Of a stretch of DNA of 64,000 nucleotides, positions 13,183 to 24,600 are shown in pieces. Every line of letters starts with the position of its first letter. Within the stretch, counting starts at the first letter, position 1. The position numbers were made by a program, and so were the translations under genes. The DNA comes from Hydractinia symbiolongicarpus (taxonomy: Eukaryota > Cnidaria > Hydrozoa > Anthoathecata > Hydractiniidae). The notes under the pieces were generated by a model that did not search any database, was not told where the DNA came from, and was given only the letters and a program-made list of their open reading frames with translations. The DNA is taken from positions 28,731,851 through 28,795,850 of the forward strand of contig NC_079877.1 of NCBI RefSeq assembly GCF_029227915.1, given 5' to 3'.

Positions 13183-13560
13183 CAAACTCGTCCCCAGTGC
13201 CTTTTGTCTCTTTTTTTTTTTTACTGAACGGCGTCGCCCTGGGATCAGTTAGTTTACTACAAACATAGCTCTATGCCAGAAACAACTCTGTGGTTCTCAT
13301 TTGAATGCGGCTTGTTGTGTTGAAAAGAACAGTTTGTTGCTTAACAGAAGCAAGGTTTAGTGTCGACCTTGTTTCCAGTGCTCTTTTGCGTCTTTGCAAG
13401 ACGTAATCAGCATTTTAAATGTAATCCACCATACAAATTCTCTGGCAGCTTTTTTAGTACACTCGTTACTTTCTTCCTTAAGATTTTATGCAATGCTTAA
13501 TGGCAAGACTCTTAAGCGGTGGTAAAAAAAAAGAGACAAAAGGCACTGGGGACGAGTTTG
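13183..13560. mobile_element. 378-bp MITE with perfect inverted ends and a 10-bp target duplication
   Basis: The ends are essentially perfect inverted repeats of about 37 bp: CAAACTCGTCCCCAGTGCC at 13183 and its reverse complement ending at 13560, both running into T/A tracts. The element is flanked on both sides by ATTAATTAAT (13173-13182 and 13561-13570), a 10-bp direct repeat that is itself palindromic. The ends resemble those of the 6.1-kb transposon (CAACCTCG..CCCAGG) and of other small elements in the window. The interior (13239-13523) is repeated outside the element at 13603-13890. Confidence 0.8.
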
Positions 13561-13602
13561 ATTAATTAATGCGAATTTTGAAAATGTATACCTCGTTTAT
13601 TT

Positions 13603-13890
13603 CCTGGGATCAGTTAGTTTACTACAAACATAGCTCTATGCCAGAAAAAAACTCTGTGGTTCTCATTTGAATGCGGCTTGTTGTGTTGAAAAGAACAGTT
13701 TGTTGCTTAAACAGAAGCAAGGTTTAGTGTCGACCTTGTTTCCAGTGCTCTTTTGCGTCTTTACAAGACGTAACCAGCATTTTAAATGTAATCCACCATA
13801 CAAATTCTCTGACAGCTTTTTTAGTACACTCGTTACTTTTTTCCTTAAGATTTTATGCAATGCTTAATGGCAAGACTCTTAAGCGGTGGT
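13603..13890. repeat. Direct repeat of the MITE interior
   Basis: About 288 bases, from CCTGGGATCAGTTAG to CTTAAGCGGTGGT, match 13239-13523 with only a handful of differences. This copy lacks the perfect ends. A weak left end (CCTCGTTTATTTCCTGGG, about 13591) and a weak right end (GCTGGGAACAAGGTT, about 13976) suggest it is an older, degenerate member of the same element family rather than captured host sequence. Confidence 0.8.
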
Positions 13891-14306
13891 GTCGGGATAA
13901 AACTATTGCCCATTCTGTAGTCCTAGATTATCAAGATTGATACTGGCTGTTCCTATAAAAAATAGGGGACAAGCGGCTGGGAACAAGGTTTTTAAAATAC
14001 ATGAGGTACCTGAATAAAAGATGAGCTGATTCTAAAAACGCTGAAGTTAAGTAAGAAACGTTTATAGCCTGAATCGCTCGGTAGCTGAATCATCTGATCT
14101 CTCACGCCCCATGGCGCGCGGGGTGGATCTGGATTTCGTTGCTTGTGCGGGGCTCTCATGCAGGATCAAAACATTGGAGAAAAAATCGATTGCGTGGAAC
14201 ATCACAAACATTTGCGGACATTTTTTTTTTATTTTGCGGACAAGTGACAAGTGAGAAGAAAACAAAACAAGTCATCAACATTTTAAACGCAAATAAATCA
14301 AATCAA

Positions 14307-17300
14307 ATGGTAAGTAATTTCCTAATAGTTAACAATCGTATACACATTAATACTGCGGTCAGACGGAAGTAATGAAGTAAGGTCATGTCCTTGACAAGGT
14401 TGCAAAAGCAATTAGGAAAAACTGTGCAGACTTTCAAGCAAAAATTTCATATATCTAAAGCTAGCCAGTAGCCCCTATACTTCACACTCCTCAGTCTTTC
14501 CACTTCATACTCATCAATTTCTAAGGTAAATGATCAACATTATCAGGATGGAACAAGTTCAGTATCAGCACTAGATTTCATTCATCGGACTGTGCAACTG
14601 ACTGTGCTATCCATTTTTTAGGAGGATTTAATCTCCGAAAAAGAAGATTCCCTTGTCAAGAACACACATTCCATTGCTCCCTACTTGGCAACTGTTACGG
14701 TTTTCGGAAATATTCCTGGTTTGTTTCTTGCGTCTGCGCAAGTTAGAAAATCAGGAAATTTTACCAAATCTGGGTGTTGTTCTCGCTTCTGCTTGAGTTG
14801 AAATTTATTCAAAATTTGAAATATATATATCCTGCTTTTCTTGGGGTCAAATGGCCCAATCATTTTAAATGATGAGAAAGATAGATATTTCTAGAAATGG
14901 CCTATGGAAAAACAGCAGAGTTTTTTCTCTTACAATTCCACGCGTATGATATAGCAAATTTTAAACTAATTGACCAAGCTTATTAAGTGTTTGCCAAGTG
15001 GTTTTGTCTGTGTCAATGATAATTTTTTATACCATTCTCTGTGCCACTTCGTTCTGTTTTGAGACAACAATATAAAGGTGAATGATTTCATCTTACTTTG
15101 ATTTCAGAGTCGTTCTGTGTTCCTGGAGGCTTTATATATTTTTGTGCATTTATCCATTTTTGTACCTGGTATGACTGAATGCTTACAGTGTAAATATTTT
15201 TTTATTCAGGCGGAGCATATTTCTTCTGAGCAAATATCTGGTTAGTACAACAACAAATTTTTTGCTGCCTATTTTTTGCTTTTTTCCTAGTATATATATT
15301 TTTAACATTTAGGCAATTTTCTTAAACATGCCCTAAAAAAACCGTAAAATTTAAAACAAACTTTAAATATACCTTATCTACAAAATAAAATCTCGAGTGA
15401 CTCATTTCTGAATAGGGTTAACGTTTTAGTTTCAATCTATTCATTCAAGCAAGTAAAATTTCAGTAATATCAGTAGTGTGCATGCTTCTTCTTTAGAATT
15501 TAAAGAATGTTTCAATTTGTACGATAGAGATAGTGATGGCTTGATCTCAACTGAGCAGATGATTTTAGTAATGCGTTCCCTTGGACAGTGTCCATCACAA
15601 CGGGAGCTGAACGAGTTAACTCAAAAATTAGGTTAGTTATAACATGACAATGCTAACTGTCTGTGAGCCAAATGTTCTTTTTAATTTGGTGAGAATTTAT
15701 TTTGGTAAATAGTGAAGCATTTTGTTTTTAGCATGGATTAAATTTGCCGTATTTAAAAAAAAATGCTCTTCTTGCCAAATTTTTTCAAGCCCCTTAAATT
15801 TTTTTGCTTAAGGTATTGCACATTCTTTTATTCTGGTGTCTGTTATTTTTAAAAGTCACCCACTTGTTAAACTATCTTTCCGCATTTTAAAACAATCTGT
15901 TTTACAGGAAAACCAAAGGTGACTTTCCCTGAATTTCTCGATATAATGTGGAAAGTGATGCAGAAGTCACGTAACCCAGAGAAAGATATTCTTGAGGGGT
16001 TCAAAGTCTATGACAACAAAAGACAAGGCTTGATTACGATGAAAGATCTCAGGCATGTTATGACAAGAACTGGTGAGAAGCTGACACCGCAAGAATGTAA
16101 GTCTTGTATTAAATTATTATCTTATATTGTTGTTGTTTTTTTAATTGTCCTAAAGCTGCTAGTAGGCCCTTGTAATTTGCTTTCTATTAAGATTTATATG
16201 TACTTTTTAAAGGAGTTTTCACAAATTGAAAAATGTGGAATTCAAGCATTTGAATTGCACCTCAATCTAATTTTTGTGTAGGGAAGATTAGTGGTAAATT
16301 TACCACACCTCCCCCACTGCTTTAGTTTCTGGCTATAAAAAACACTTTTTTTAAAAAAATATGTCTTATGATCTAAATTTACTTGAGCTTTGCACGTTGA
16401 AAGCAAATAAATCAAATATAAATTAAGAAGATGAGATAGGCCCGAAGAAATGAAGAAGTCGTTTTTGGGAGAAAAATAATGATGTCATAGCATTTGTGTT
16501 TCCCTTAATTTTATTGAGGCCGTAATATTGCAGTCCTCTTACAAACAAGACTCGAAACCCTTCCTTCCCTCCTTAAAACAGATTTAAAACTCTTTAATAT
16601 CAACTTTCCTTTCTATATCTAATAAAGAAGCAAACATCACTAAAATGTTTAATTTTGTAGTTGATTACATGCTGAGTCAGGTTGGAGTCAGCAGAAATGC
16701 AAGCAGTATTAGTTACCAAGGTAATCTTTTAAATTTCATTTTGTTTTACTTGTCTACCACAAAGTAATAATTTGTTTATTGGTGTGGAAACAAGCAAACA
16801 AAACTTTCTACTCTTGAAATGCTTAATTTAGACAATTCATTCCAATCCCCATATTATATCACACATATTAGATGTTTCGTCCATTGGTGAAAAAGAGGCT
16901 TTAATATTAAGCTCAGACTGTGTTTATTATGTCCCCATTTTCTCACCTTGCATAACACGTGTAGCCTGGGTGACAATTAGAAAGATCTAGGGAGCGTACT
17001 TAAAGCAATTATACTTATACCCTTTCTTTTACAAACACAACTTTTGACTTTAAAAAGGGGTCATCATACCTTAAGACTTTATAGTTAAGAATCTTTAAAG
17101 TAGGGAATCTTTATGTTCTGTAACAATCAATAGGATATACTTATATCGGTAGTAACTTGCCCAATCTTATGTTATCAATGTATAACATAAGATTGAAGTC
17201 TGGTAAGTCTGGTATTAAAGCTGAAGAAGAAACATTTTATCGAGGCCTGACTTTACTGAACTGTTAATTTTTACAGTCTACGTATGTTTTGTGCATTTAA

Positions 17301-17504
17301 AATAAAAAGTATATTACTGTGAGTTTTGTGGCATGCTTCCCCAAAGTAGAAATTGTTGCACAACATACGGAAATTTGTTGAGTCTTGTTCCTCTTTTTTT
17401 TAGATTTAGCGAGAGCGTTTAGGCATGTTTAATATATATTTTTGTTATTATTTTTCTTGGTAACTTATATTCATTTTTTGCTGATAGAATTTTCTCTGTG
17501 CTGA
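14307..17504 (+). CDS. CALML4: Calmodulin-like protein resembling CALML4, degenerate EF hands
   Basis: Six exons: 14307-14309, 15210-15240, 15497-15631, 15908-16096, 16661-16720, 17488-17504. They join in phase into 144 residues, close to the size of calmodulin (149) and CALML4 (about 153). The first coding exon holds only the ATG, followed directly by GTAAGT. The start MAEHISSEQISEFKECF is typical of calmodulin relatives. The first EF loop (DRDSDGLISTEQ) keeps D1, D3, D5 and G6 but has Gln instead of Glu at position 12. The third loop (DNKRQGLITMKD) lacks the acidic ligands at 3 and 5. Hands 2 and 4 have no canonical loop. Weak or absent calcium binding is therefore inferred, as in vertebrate CALML4, a light chain for brush-border myosins. 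An AATAAA lies at 17520. Assignment rests on segments such as EFKECF.LYD, RSLG and GEKLT; another divergent calmodulin-like family is possible. Confidence 0.85.
17162..17195. repeat. Perfect 14-bp palindrome with 6-base loop
   Basis: CAATCTTATGTTAT is followed after six bases (CAATGT) by its exact reverse complement. It lies in the last intron of the CALML4-like gene. It could be a micro-MITE remnant or an RNA hairpin. Confidence 0.75.
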
Positions 17505-17525
17505 AACCAAATTGCTGAGAATAAA

Positions 17526-19900
17526 ATCTTCCTTAAATATTTCTGAGCAATTCAACTTAGCACTCTGTATGGCATAACTACTGCGAAAAATGAAGACTTA
17601 GGTAAAGTTCACTTTTCTGACATTTTTTTGTAATTTTTATCTTTATTTAAATGTTCAACCGCACATTTAGTTTTTTGTATTAATATTTATTGAATTTAGT
17701 TTATAATTTATGTAAATTACAGTTGACTAATCGGCTTGTGTCGGTTTGCGATGAGAAAAAGATAACATCAATGTTCGTAAGGCGGATTTCCATGAATCGA
17801 ATTGTGGTTGGCGAATACGGCAGCAAAAACATTTTTGAATTCTCCCAGTAATGAGTTTTTCCAAAAAAATATAAAAACACTTTGCGTTTTGATTGGTTTA
17901 CAGCGAATTATTTCGCCGCTAGTAAGTAGAAAGTGTCTCTACTTTTTCACGAAGAAAATGTTTAGAGCCAATATCAAAACAAATGAAACTACGCTTGCCC
18001 AGATGCATTTTGCGGGCGAATTTTCGCGTGTAAATCTGCCCTTCGTCTTTCATTTTTCTGATAATCATAGTGTTTCTTTTCCACTTAAATAATTTTTTCT
18101 AAACCAAAGAAACACCAGGAATTCTTTTGCCCTCGTAAAAAAAACTACTGTCCTGTCTTGGAGTAATCAGAATGAGTTCAATTTTTACCGCGGTGGACTG
18201 AAACGGAAGACATCAACCAATCAGGTTGCAGAACTACAGTTTTGGTTCTGTTTCATGAAATCTTAATTTAAGTGGAAATTCATATTATGACTTAGTAAAT
18301 ATTTTTATGCACTTATATTTAATATACAGAAATTTTCCGGGTTGCACATTTATATTTATATAACTTATGCAGTTGGTGAATCACTTAGCTGAATATTTAA
18401 CTAATCTTTGTGTGTTATCGCTCGTTAAAAGTAAAATTGATTTTTACACCCTTTTTCGATTACTACAAAACAGCCAGCCTAGTGGTTAGCCCACTCTCGT
18501 GTTTTTATACTTTATCAGAATTCAGTAACTCATAATTTTTTATGCTGTAAAGAATTTTTGTAAAGAATTTTGTTTCTTGGTATCCTTGGTTTTCGTTTTT
18601 TCTTATATCTTTAGAGAATAGTTCCCTTAATGCTAAAATCTATGCACAAACATTTAATTTCATGAGTCGAGGCTGTTTACGTGAGAACCGAAAGTGAACT
18701 CAAACTGCCTTGAGTCCCTTCCGTGCACGGTGTGTTTCGTAGGACTATTTCATGATTTCCATTACTTTAGGTGAAGTAGAACTCACTTCGGGTGACAATT
18801 TACTTCGAGTTTTTATATCGTTGCGGGATTTCCATAAAAACACTTCACCTCGCTTAAAAGTCAAGAACACAAAATATTTAACCCTTTTACTAGCCACATT
18901 CGTAATGAATTTCACCCGAATTGAAACAACAGTGCACTTTTCACTACGGTGTGAAATTTCACTTCGCCTGAATTTCTCTGCGTTGTAAACGCTTTCCTTG
19001 ACCACGTTCACACGATGTAAATAGATATAATTTCGAAGAGAAATCATCCCGGAACACAATGTGTACCGGTAAATTACAAGAACCGCTGATGGATCAATTG
19101 GAAACTTGAAATTTGGATTACATTATGCCAAAATTTTGTTTCGATGCGTTTGTCCACGTGACGCCGTTCAGTATTGCGCATTTTGCGTCAGGCCGCTACT
19201 ATTCCGTTTCACATATCAGATAGGCTCAGTAGTTTGTGAAAAGACACCCTATCCGGTACAAAGTTTGACCTTAATCCTCTATGTGTGACAATGGTCATCT
19301 TTTTACTGCAATTTTAATTTTTCCGCACTACAACGTGTTTTATTCCATGTAGAAACATGGTGAGGGACTTCTTAGATAACAACCCCAACCATCGCTTATT
19401 GCAACGAATCCTACGTATCTTCATTTTTTTTCGTTAGTTGCATTGTAACAACTCTTGCTGCAATCCGCCAAATTTTTAATATTTTTGGATTATGTTAACT
19501 TAAATATAAATACTTTGCAGTGTGAATTTAACCTCGTTCCCAGGACTTCTTAGATTTCCTTTATGCGTGAAAAAAGCAAGAAGCTTTAAGCAACCAAACA
19601 GCAAACCTTAAGTTTTGTTTTATGAAAAGGGATTATTTCGAAAGCTTTATCGGTTTTAGATTTATGTCAACCAATATTTCTTATGAATGATAATATTTCT
19701 TATCAATGATAGTTTTACAATTAATTGTGTGAGAAAAATGTTGCGATTATTTAAATAGCCCGAGTTATAGCTCCCGGCCTTACGGGGACTACACGGTACA
19801 GGGCCGCGAAAAGTAGAAAAAATCCAAAGTGCAAGTAGGAATTAGAAGAAAAAAAGTCAGGTAGGCCGGGCTATTTATATTATAATGCCCGTATACGTCT
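17526..19900. other. Intergenic sequence
   Basis: No recognisable gene. Overlapping open frames on opposite strands near 18745-19059 have no motifs and no splice logic. A lone left end of the CCTCG MITE family (AACCTCGTTCCCAGG) is at 19530. Confidence 0.4.
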
Positions 19901-19926
19901 CTCCGTCCGTCCGTCCATCTGTCTGT
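19899..19926. repeat. TCCG/TCTG microsatellite
   Basis: A short run of CCGT/CTGT units (CCGTCCGTCCGTCCATCTGT) sits directly upstream of the first SINE copy. Confidence 0.7.
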
Positions 19927-19944
19927 CACGCAAAATGGTAGCTT

Positions 19945-20245
19945 AGCGCCGTAGATTAGTGGTTATAGCTCTCGTACTCTGTGCGGGAGACCGGGGTTCG
20001 ATTCCTCTTGACGGCGATTCAACATGGGCGAGTGAATGTTACCATAGCCCCGGGTTAACCCAAGCCATGTGAGGGAAATTGGGAAGATGGCACACTGTGT
20101 GGGCCGTTGGATGTTGCCGGGAGTTGTCTAGTAGAGCGCGGGCTCTAATTGGGTCTGCGTAGCTCAAAATGAGCATTAAATACTCTAGGACTCTCCATCT
20201 ACGCCATGGCCCCTCCTGGAAATAATAGACAGGGTATATCCCTCG
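19945..20245 (+). mobile_element. tRNA-derived SINE, copy 1
   Basis: The 5' part is tRNA-like. An A-box-like GATTAGTGGTTATAG is followed by a near-consensus B box (GGGTTCGATTCC), a possible anticodon arm (CTCTCG/CGGGAG), and acceptor-like halves CGCCGT and ACGGCG. A 230-bp unrelated body follows (GAGTGAATGTTACCATAGCC, GGATGTTGCCGGGAG), ending near GGGTATATCCCTC. The same roughly 300 bp occurs inverted at 46186-46486 with only a few differences, showing a dispersed element with an internal Pol III promoter. Confidence 0.85.
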
Positions 20246-20517
20246 ATATTTGTGAGGCTAGCCATGTAAAATATGCACATCTTAGCTGCGACGGGCGAAC
20301 CCGTGGATTTTTCCACAGGCTAACGACTACTTATTTAAATCGTATTCTGTTTTCTTTTACAGATTTCGCGCAATCTAATTTTTGTGCACTTTCTGGATAA
20401 AACTTTTTCGTGCACATCAAATTTTTGCGCAGCCAAACGCGGGAAAAATTAGTCTTTTCACGCAGCCAATTGTTCGCGCAGCCAATCTGAGGTAATTAGA
20501 CGTGCGCAAGAATTTTC

Positions 20518-21011
20518 AACCTCGTTCCTATGCCTTCTTTTCTCTCCGAAAATGAAGAGCAGCCTTGCAACTGTGATTGACTCTTTATTCGATTAGCTAT
20601 ACTATGTTATGCAAATCTTAGCCAGTGTATTGTGGAGGCTAACAGACTATACAACTGTTCTCGTGTCATAGATGAAACGGATAACATTAAATTCGTCCCC
20701 AGGGCATCTTTATTATATTTTTCGTCTCGGACGTCAAAAAGATGCAAGATGCCCTGGGGACGAAGTGGGGTTAACATTTAGATTAGCAATACATTAGAGC
20801 AGAACAAAGAAAAGGTATTTGTAAATTGTAAATTAGGTCCAAGACAATGTTAGAACATGAGGTTTATCTAATATATACAATATTCTCATGGCATTTAAAA
20901 AAAAAAATTAAAAAGTAACGAAAAAATACAATTTCGTGCCCAGACCTTTCCAGCTTTTTTTACCACGCGGTGGTTTTATTCGATGAGATAAAAAAATCTG
21001 GAAACGAGGCT
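20518..21011. mobile_element. Cluster of short CCTCG-family inverted-repeat elements
   Basis: Three traces occur. A lone left end is at 20518 (CAACCTCGTTCC). A compact palindromic element lies at 20691-20771, with arms TTCGTCCCCAGGGCATCTT and its reverse complement; it is flanked by TAACATTAA and TAACATTTA, which match at 8 of 9 positions. A degenerate element lies at about 20929-21011 (CAATTTCGTGCCCAG ... CTGGAAACGAGGC). The spacing and end sequences match the small elements at 24692 and 32333. Confidence 0.6.
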
Positions 21012-21660
21012 AAAAAAGAATGTGTGTTATACTTTTAGCATAGGAATATGTATTTTTATGACTGTAGAAAGAAGAAAAATTTCGCGTCGCTATAAATAGT
21101 ACTAGTTACTCCACCGTCGTGGTTTTTTGTTAATAAATTCAACCAAGCTGGAATGGCGTGACGCTTTAATGTGTAACGTGTGATGGAAATCGTTTTAATA
21201 GTAATGGCAGTTAATGCTATGTTATCACTGTTTCAAACATTTTAAAGAAGGCATAATGATTGCTAAGCTATCGCATAGAAAAGCTTTTGTTTCGCTTTAA
21301 AGTGGGAAAAAGAATTTTTGAAATGTAAGTGTTCAGTCGGTATATTATATTAATATTAATATCGGAGAGGAGGAAAAGCCAATCGTTAGGATGGAATTCC
21401 CAAAGACGTTAAACTTCCCATTACTTACTTACTTCTATTATTATTAAATCCTGTGAATTTAAACGGTTTTGCACTCTTCTCAAATTGCACTTAAAACATC
21501 TGAATGTTTACACAGGCAAGAGGTTGATTGAAGATGACAGCTTTTAAAAAGTTGCAATAACTCTGCAATTCGATAAGGAAATCTAGATAGTGTAAGCAGG
21601 GCTTGCCTAGTATTCACTATTTACACGTACTACACGTGTATATTTAATATTTGTTGTGTT
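21012..21660. other. Upstream region of the NPL-like gene
   Basis: No gene is seen. AT-rich, ending in a pyrimidine-containing stretch and an AG at 21663-21664, four bases ahead of the NPL start codon. Confidence 0.4.
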
Positions 21661-21667
21661 TTAGAAC

Positions 21668-24600
21668 ATGTTTAGTTACGAAGGCTTGGTTGCGGCCACA
21701 GTTACACCAACCAAAGCAGATGGGTGAGTTGACTTCTCACGACAGTTTTAATGAATCCAGCTTTTGTTGTTTTAGTATTTTACAGTATGTATCTTTTTAG
21801 TTCTATCAACTGCGATGCAATACCGGGTTATGTCTCATTTCTTTTGCAGCAAAATGTCAAAGCTGTTTTCGGTAGGTATCGTCAAGCTTTAACCGAAAAG
21901 ATTATGAAGTGTTTTAAGTATTTCTACAGTTTTTTGTTTATTTGTTTGTTTATTTTAAAACTTTTGAAAAACGACACCTTGTTTCATAAAGAAAGGTTTG
22001 GGACTGAGGAAACGAACAATATAAGTTTAGGTCTTAAAGTAATTATGAATAAGTAAGATAAACGGAAAAAATTTGTTGTAGTAGTAAGACTTATGTACGT
22101 CAGTTGCAAAAAACTAAACCTTTGAAAAAAAGTATTAGGATCGCCCTAAAGAAGTGGGGACCATTTTTTAAGGGTTGAAATTTTATGTCCACCAGTCTGG
22201 ACACCAGACCTCCTCCTTCTCTTTTGAAGCCTCAGCAACAAGTTGCGAAACAAAAAATGCACAACGCACATCTTATGTTGGAACTGAAATTATTGTCTAA
22301 TTTTAAGAATAAATTTGTAATAAACCAATAGATTAATCCCTACGAAGCATGTCTTTTTAATGGCAGTAATTTTTAACAATATTAATTTTCAGTGAATGGC
22401 ACGACAGGGGAATGGTCTTCTTTTTCTGTTGAAGAACGTAAACATCTTGCAGAAGCGTGGATAAAATATGGCCGCAATAAGTGAGAAGCCTTGCTTTTGT
22501 TTTATCCTGAGTAATTTTTTGCTTTTTTTTGTAAACTTAACTTCTTCTTTTAGGTTGCATAAAATTATAATTCATTGCGGAGCTTTATCGACTGAAGACG
22601 CAAAAACATTAGTATTGACTTATTTACTTGTTAAGTTATGCGCATTGAAAAATTAATTTGTTGTTAAATTTGTGACGTTGTTTTGTCTAGGCTCGACACG
22701 CTGTTAATCTTGGCGCAGATGCTATAGCCTGTATCGCTCCGTGCTTCTTTCGACCTCAAAACGAAGGTAAGAATCCTTAACCTCCAATCACTCCTAAAAT
22801 GAAAAAATAAGTTTCTTTAACTTTTTTAGTCGTTTTACAAGGCAAAATGCAGGATGACCGCACCTCCAAACCTCTTCGATAACCTAAGAACAGACCCTCC
22901 TAAAATCTCCCTATAAAATAACCTGAATTTTAAACAAAAAATACTGATTTTTCAAAATTTCCTTAAATGAGCTATTCTGACGTACGTCCTTGCATCATTC
23001 CAAGTAGTTATGTTTTATAATCATGCTTTGAAAAATAATTTACCCCTTATGTCAGAAAAAGTTTGATTCTTATTTTGTTGGAGTTCTGTCCCAAATATTG
23101 ACCCAAAATCTCTTAAAATCTTCCGAAATGTTAAAATTTGATATCTGTCTCCCATCCACCCACCCATCCACCCCTTTGAAATGCCCTGAGAGCGTGGTTG
23201 TGTTTCGAGCGCTCGACAAGTATACTGAGTAAAAACAATTTGGTTACGCTCTTAAATAATATTGGTAACATAATGCATAAAAATATTTTTTTATTTGACA
23301 GAGTTTTTAGTGGAGTATTTGCGAGAGGTAGCATCTGCTGCACCGACCACACCCTTTTTGTATTATCATTTACCTGGTTTCACAAAAGTCGAAGGTATGT
23401 ATGCAAATTTACGAATTTACGTTGTCTACCTTGAAGAATTTGCTAACAACAGAAGCTGGCTCGAACACCCTGCTCTTTAGGCAAACAAATTTTTTTATTC
23501 AGCTGGAAATAAATATTTTATGATTGTTATTTTCATTGTGTAGTTTTTTAAACATTGTTTTGAAGTCATTACAAGGTCGCTTTTAAATCTTTTTCTTCTT
23601 CCTTTTTTCTCCCTATAGAGACATGCTTTCTCTCTTAAATAGTTATTAGCAAATATGAAGCCTGCTTTTGATGTTTCACAATATTATTCAAACGAAAAAA
23701 AAATATTTGATTTCTTTTTCTTATCTTGATGAAGCATCGATTAGTTTTAGTAAAACAATCTGCGATGGAGAGCTAAATTAATTGCTTATGTAACTTCATT
23801 TAGTTAAGATGGAGGTGTTTTTAAAACTGGCACATGAACGCATTGCAACTTTTTGTGGAATGAAACTCAGCTCTCCAAAACTTTATGATGTTTATCATTG
23901 TTTACAGTTTAAAAACAAAGACTTGGCTTTGTTTTATGGCTGCGATGAGGTAATCACTCGCCAATGGTTGATTCTCCTGTTGCCACGTGATCCATAACTC
24001 ATTACTCATTTAGATCTTATCACGATTTTATTCATGCCCTTTCTGCCCCAGTCGTTTTAACTACAATTGCACAATTAATTTGTTGACCTGGACTTCCTCT
24101 TATTTTTTATATGCTGGAATTTGAGAACTGTTACTCAATATGCGGCCAAGTTACATGGTTGCTTTTAATTTAGGATTTAAAAATCAAAATCCTAAATCTT
24201 TCCGAAACATCGTGTGATTTAAAACTCCTCATGATATATTTTATCTATGAAAGAAAATAGACCCCAGGTTACATAAGTTGTTACTTTAACGTTTTACAGA
24301 AAAAGTTGAATTTTTGAATTTGTCCTTTTGTGTGCGCTTTGTACCATTACTTCCGGAGTTGGCCGGACATTTTTTCTTTCTTACTGATTTAGCAACTGTT
24401 TCCCGCCTTAATGGTTGGTGTAAAGGCTGCTGTTGGAAGGTTTGTAAAAGTATACGAAACTTTAGTACTAGACCACAAATCAAACTGTATCGGTGAGAGT
24501 TTGGACGTAGCTATTTTTTCAATAAATTTTGCTTTGTTTAAAGAACCCATTAAAAGAAACTCTCGAACGACTCTTTATGTGTTTTACAAACAAAAGTTTA

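Noticed and set aside
13663-13867. Open frames in both strands at 13.7 kb
   Set aside because: They lie inside the duplicated MITE core, not a gene.
18476-18510. A-box-like GCCTAGTGGTTAGCCC
   Set aside because: No B box or T arm follows; too little for a SINE or tRNA call.
18745-19059. Overlapping open frames on both strands near 18.9 kb
   Set aside because: No domain or codon bias; each is the other's shadow.
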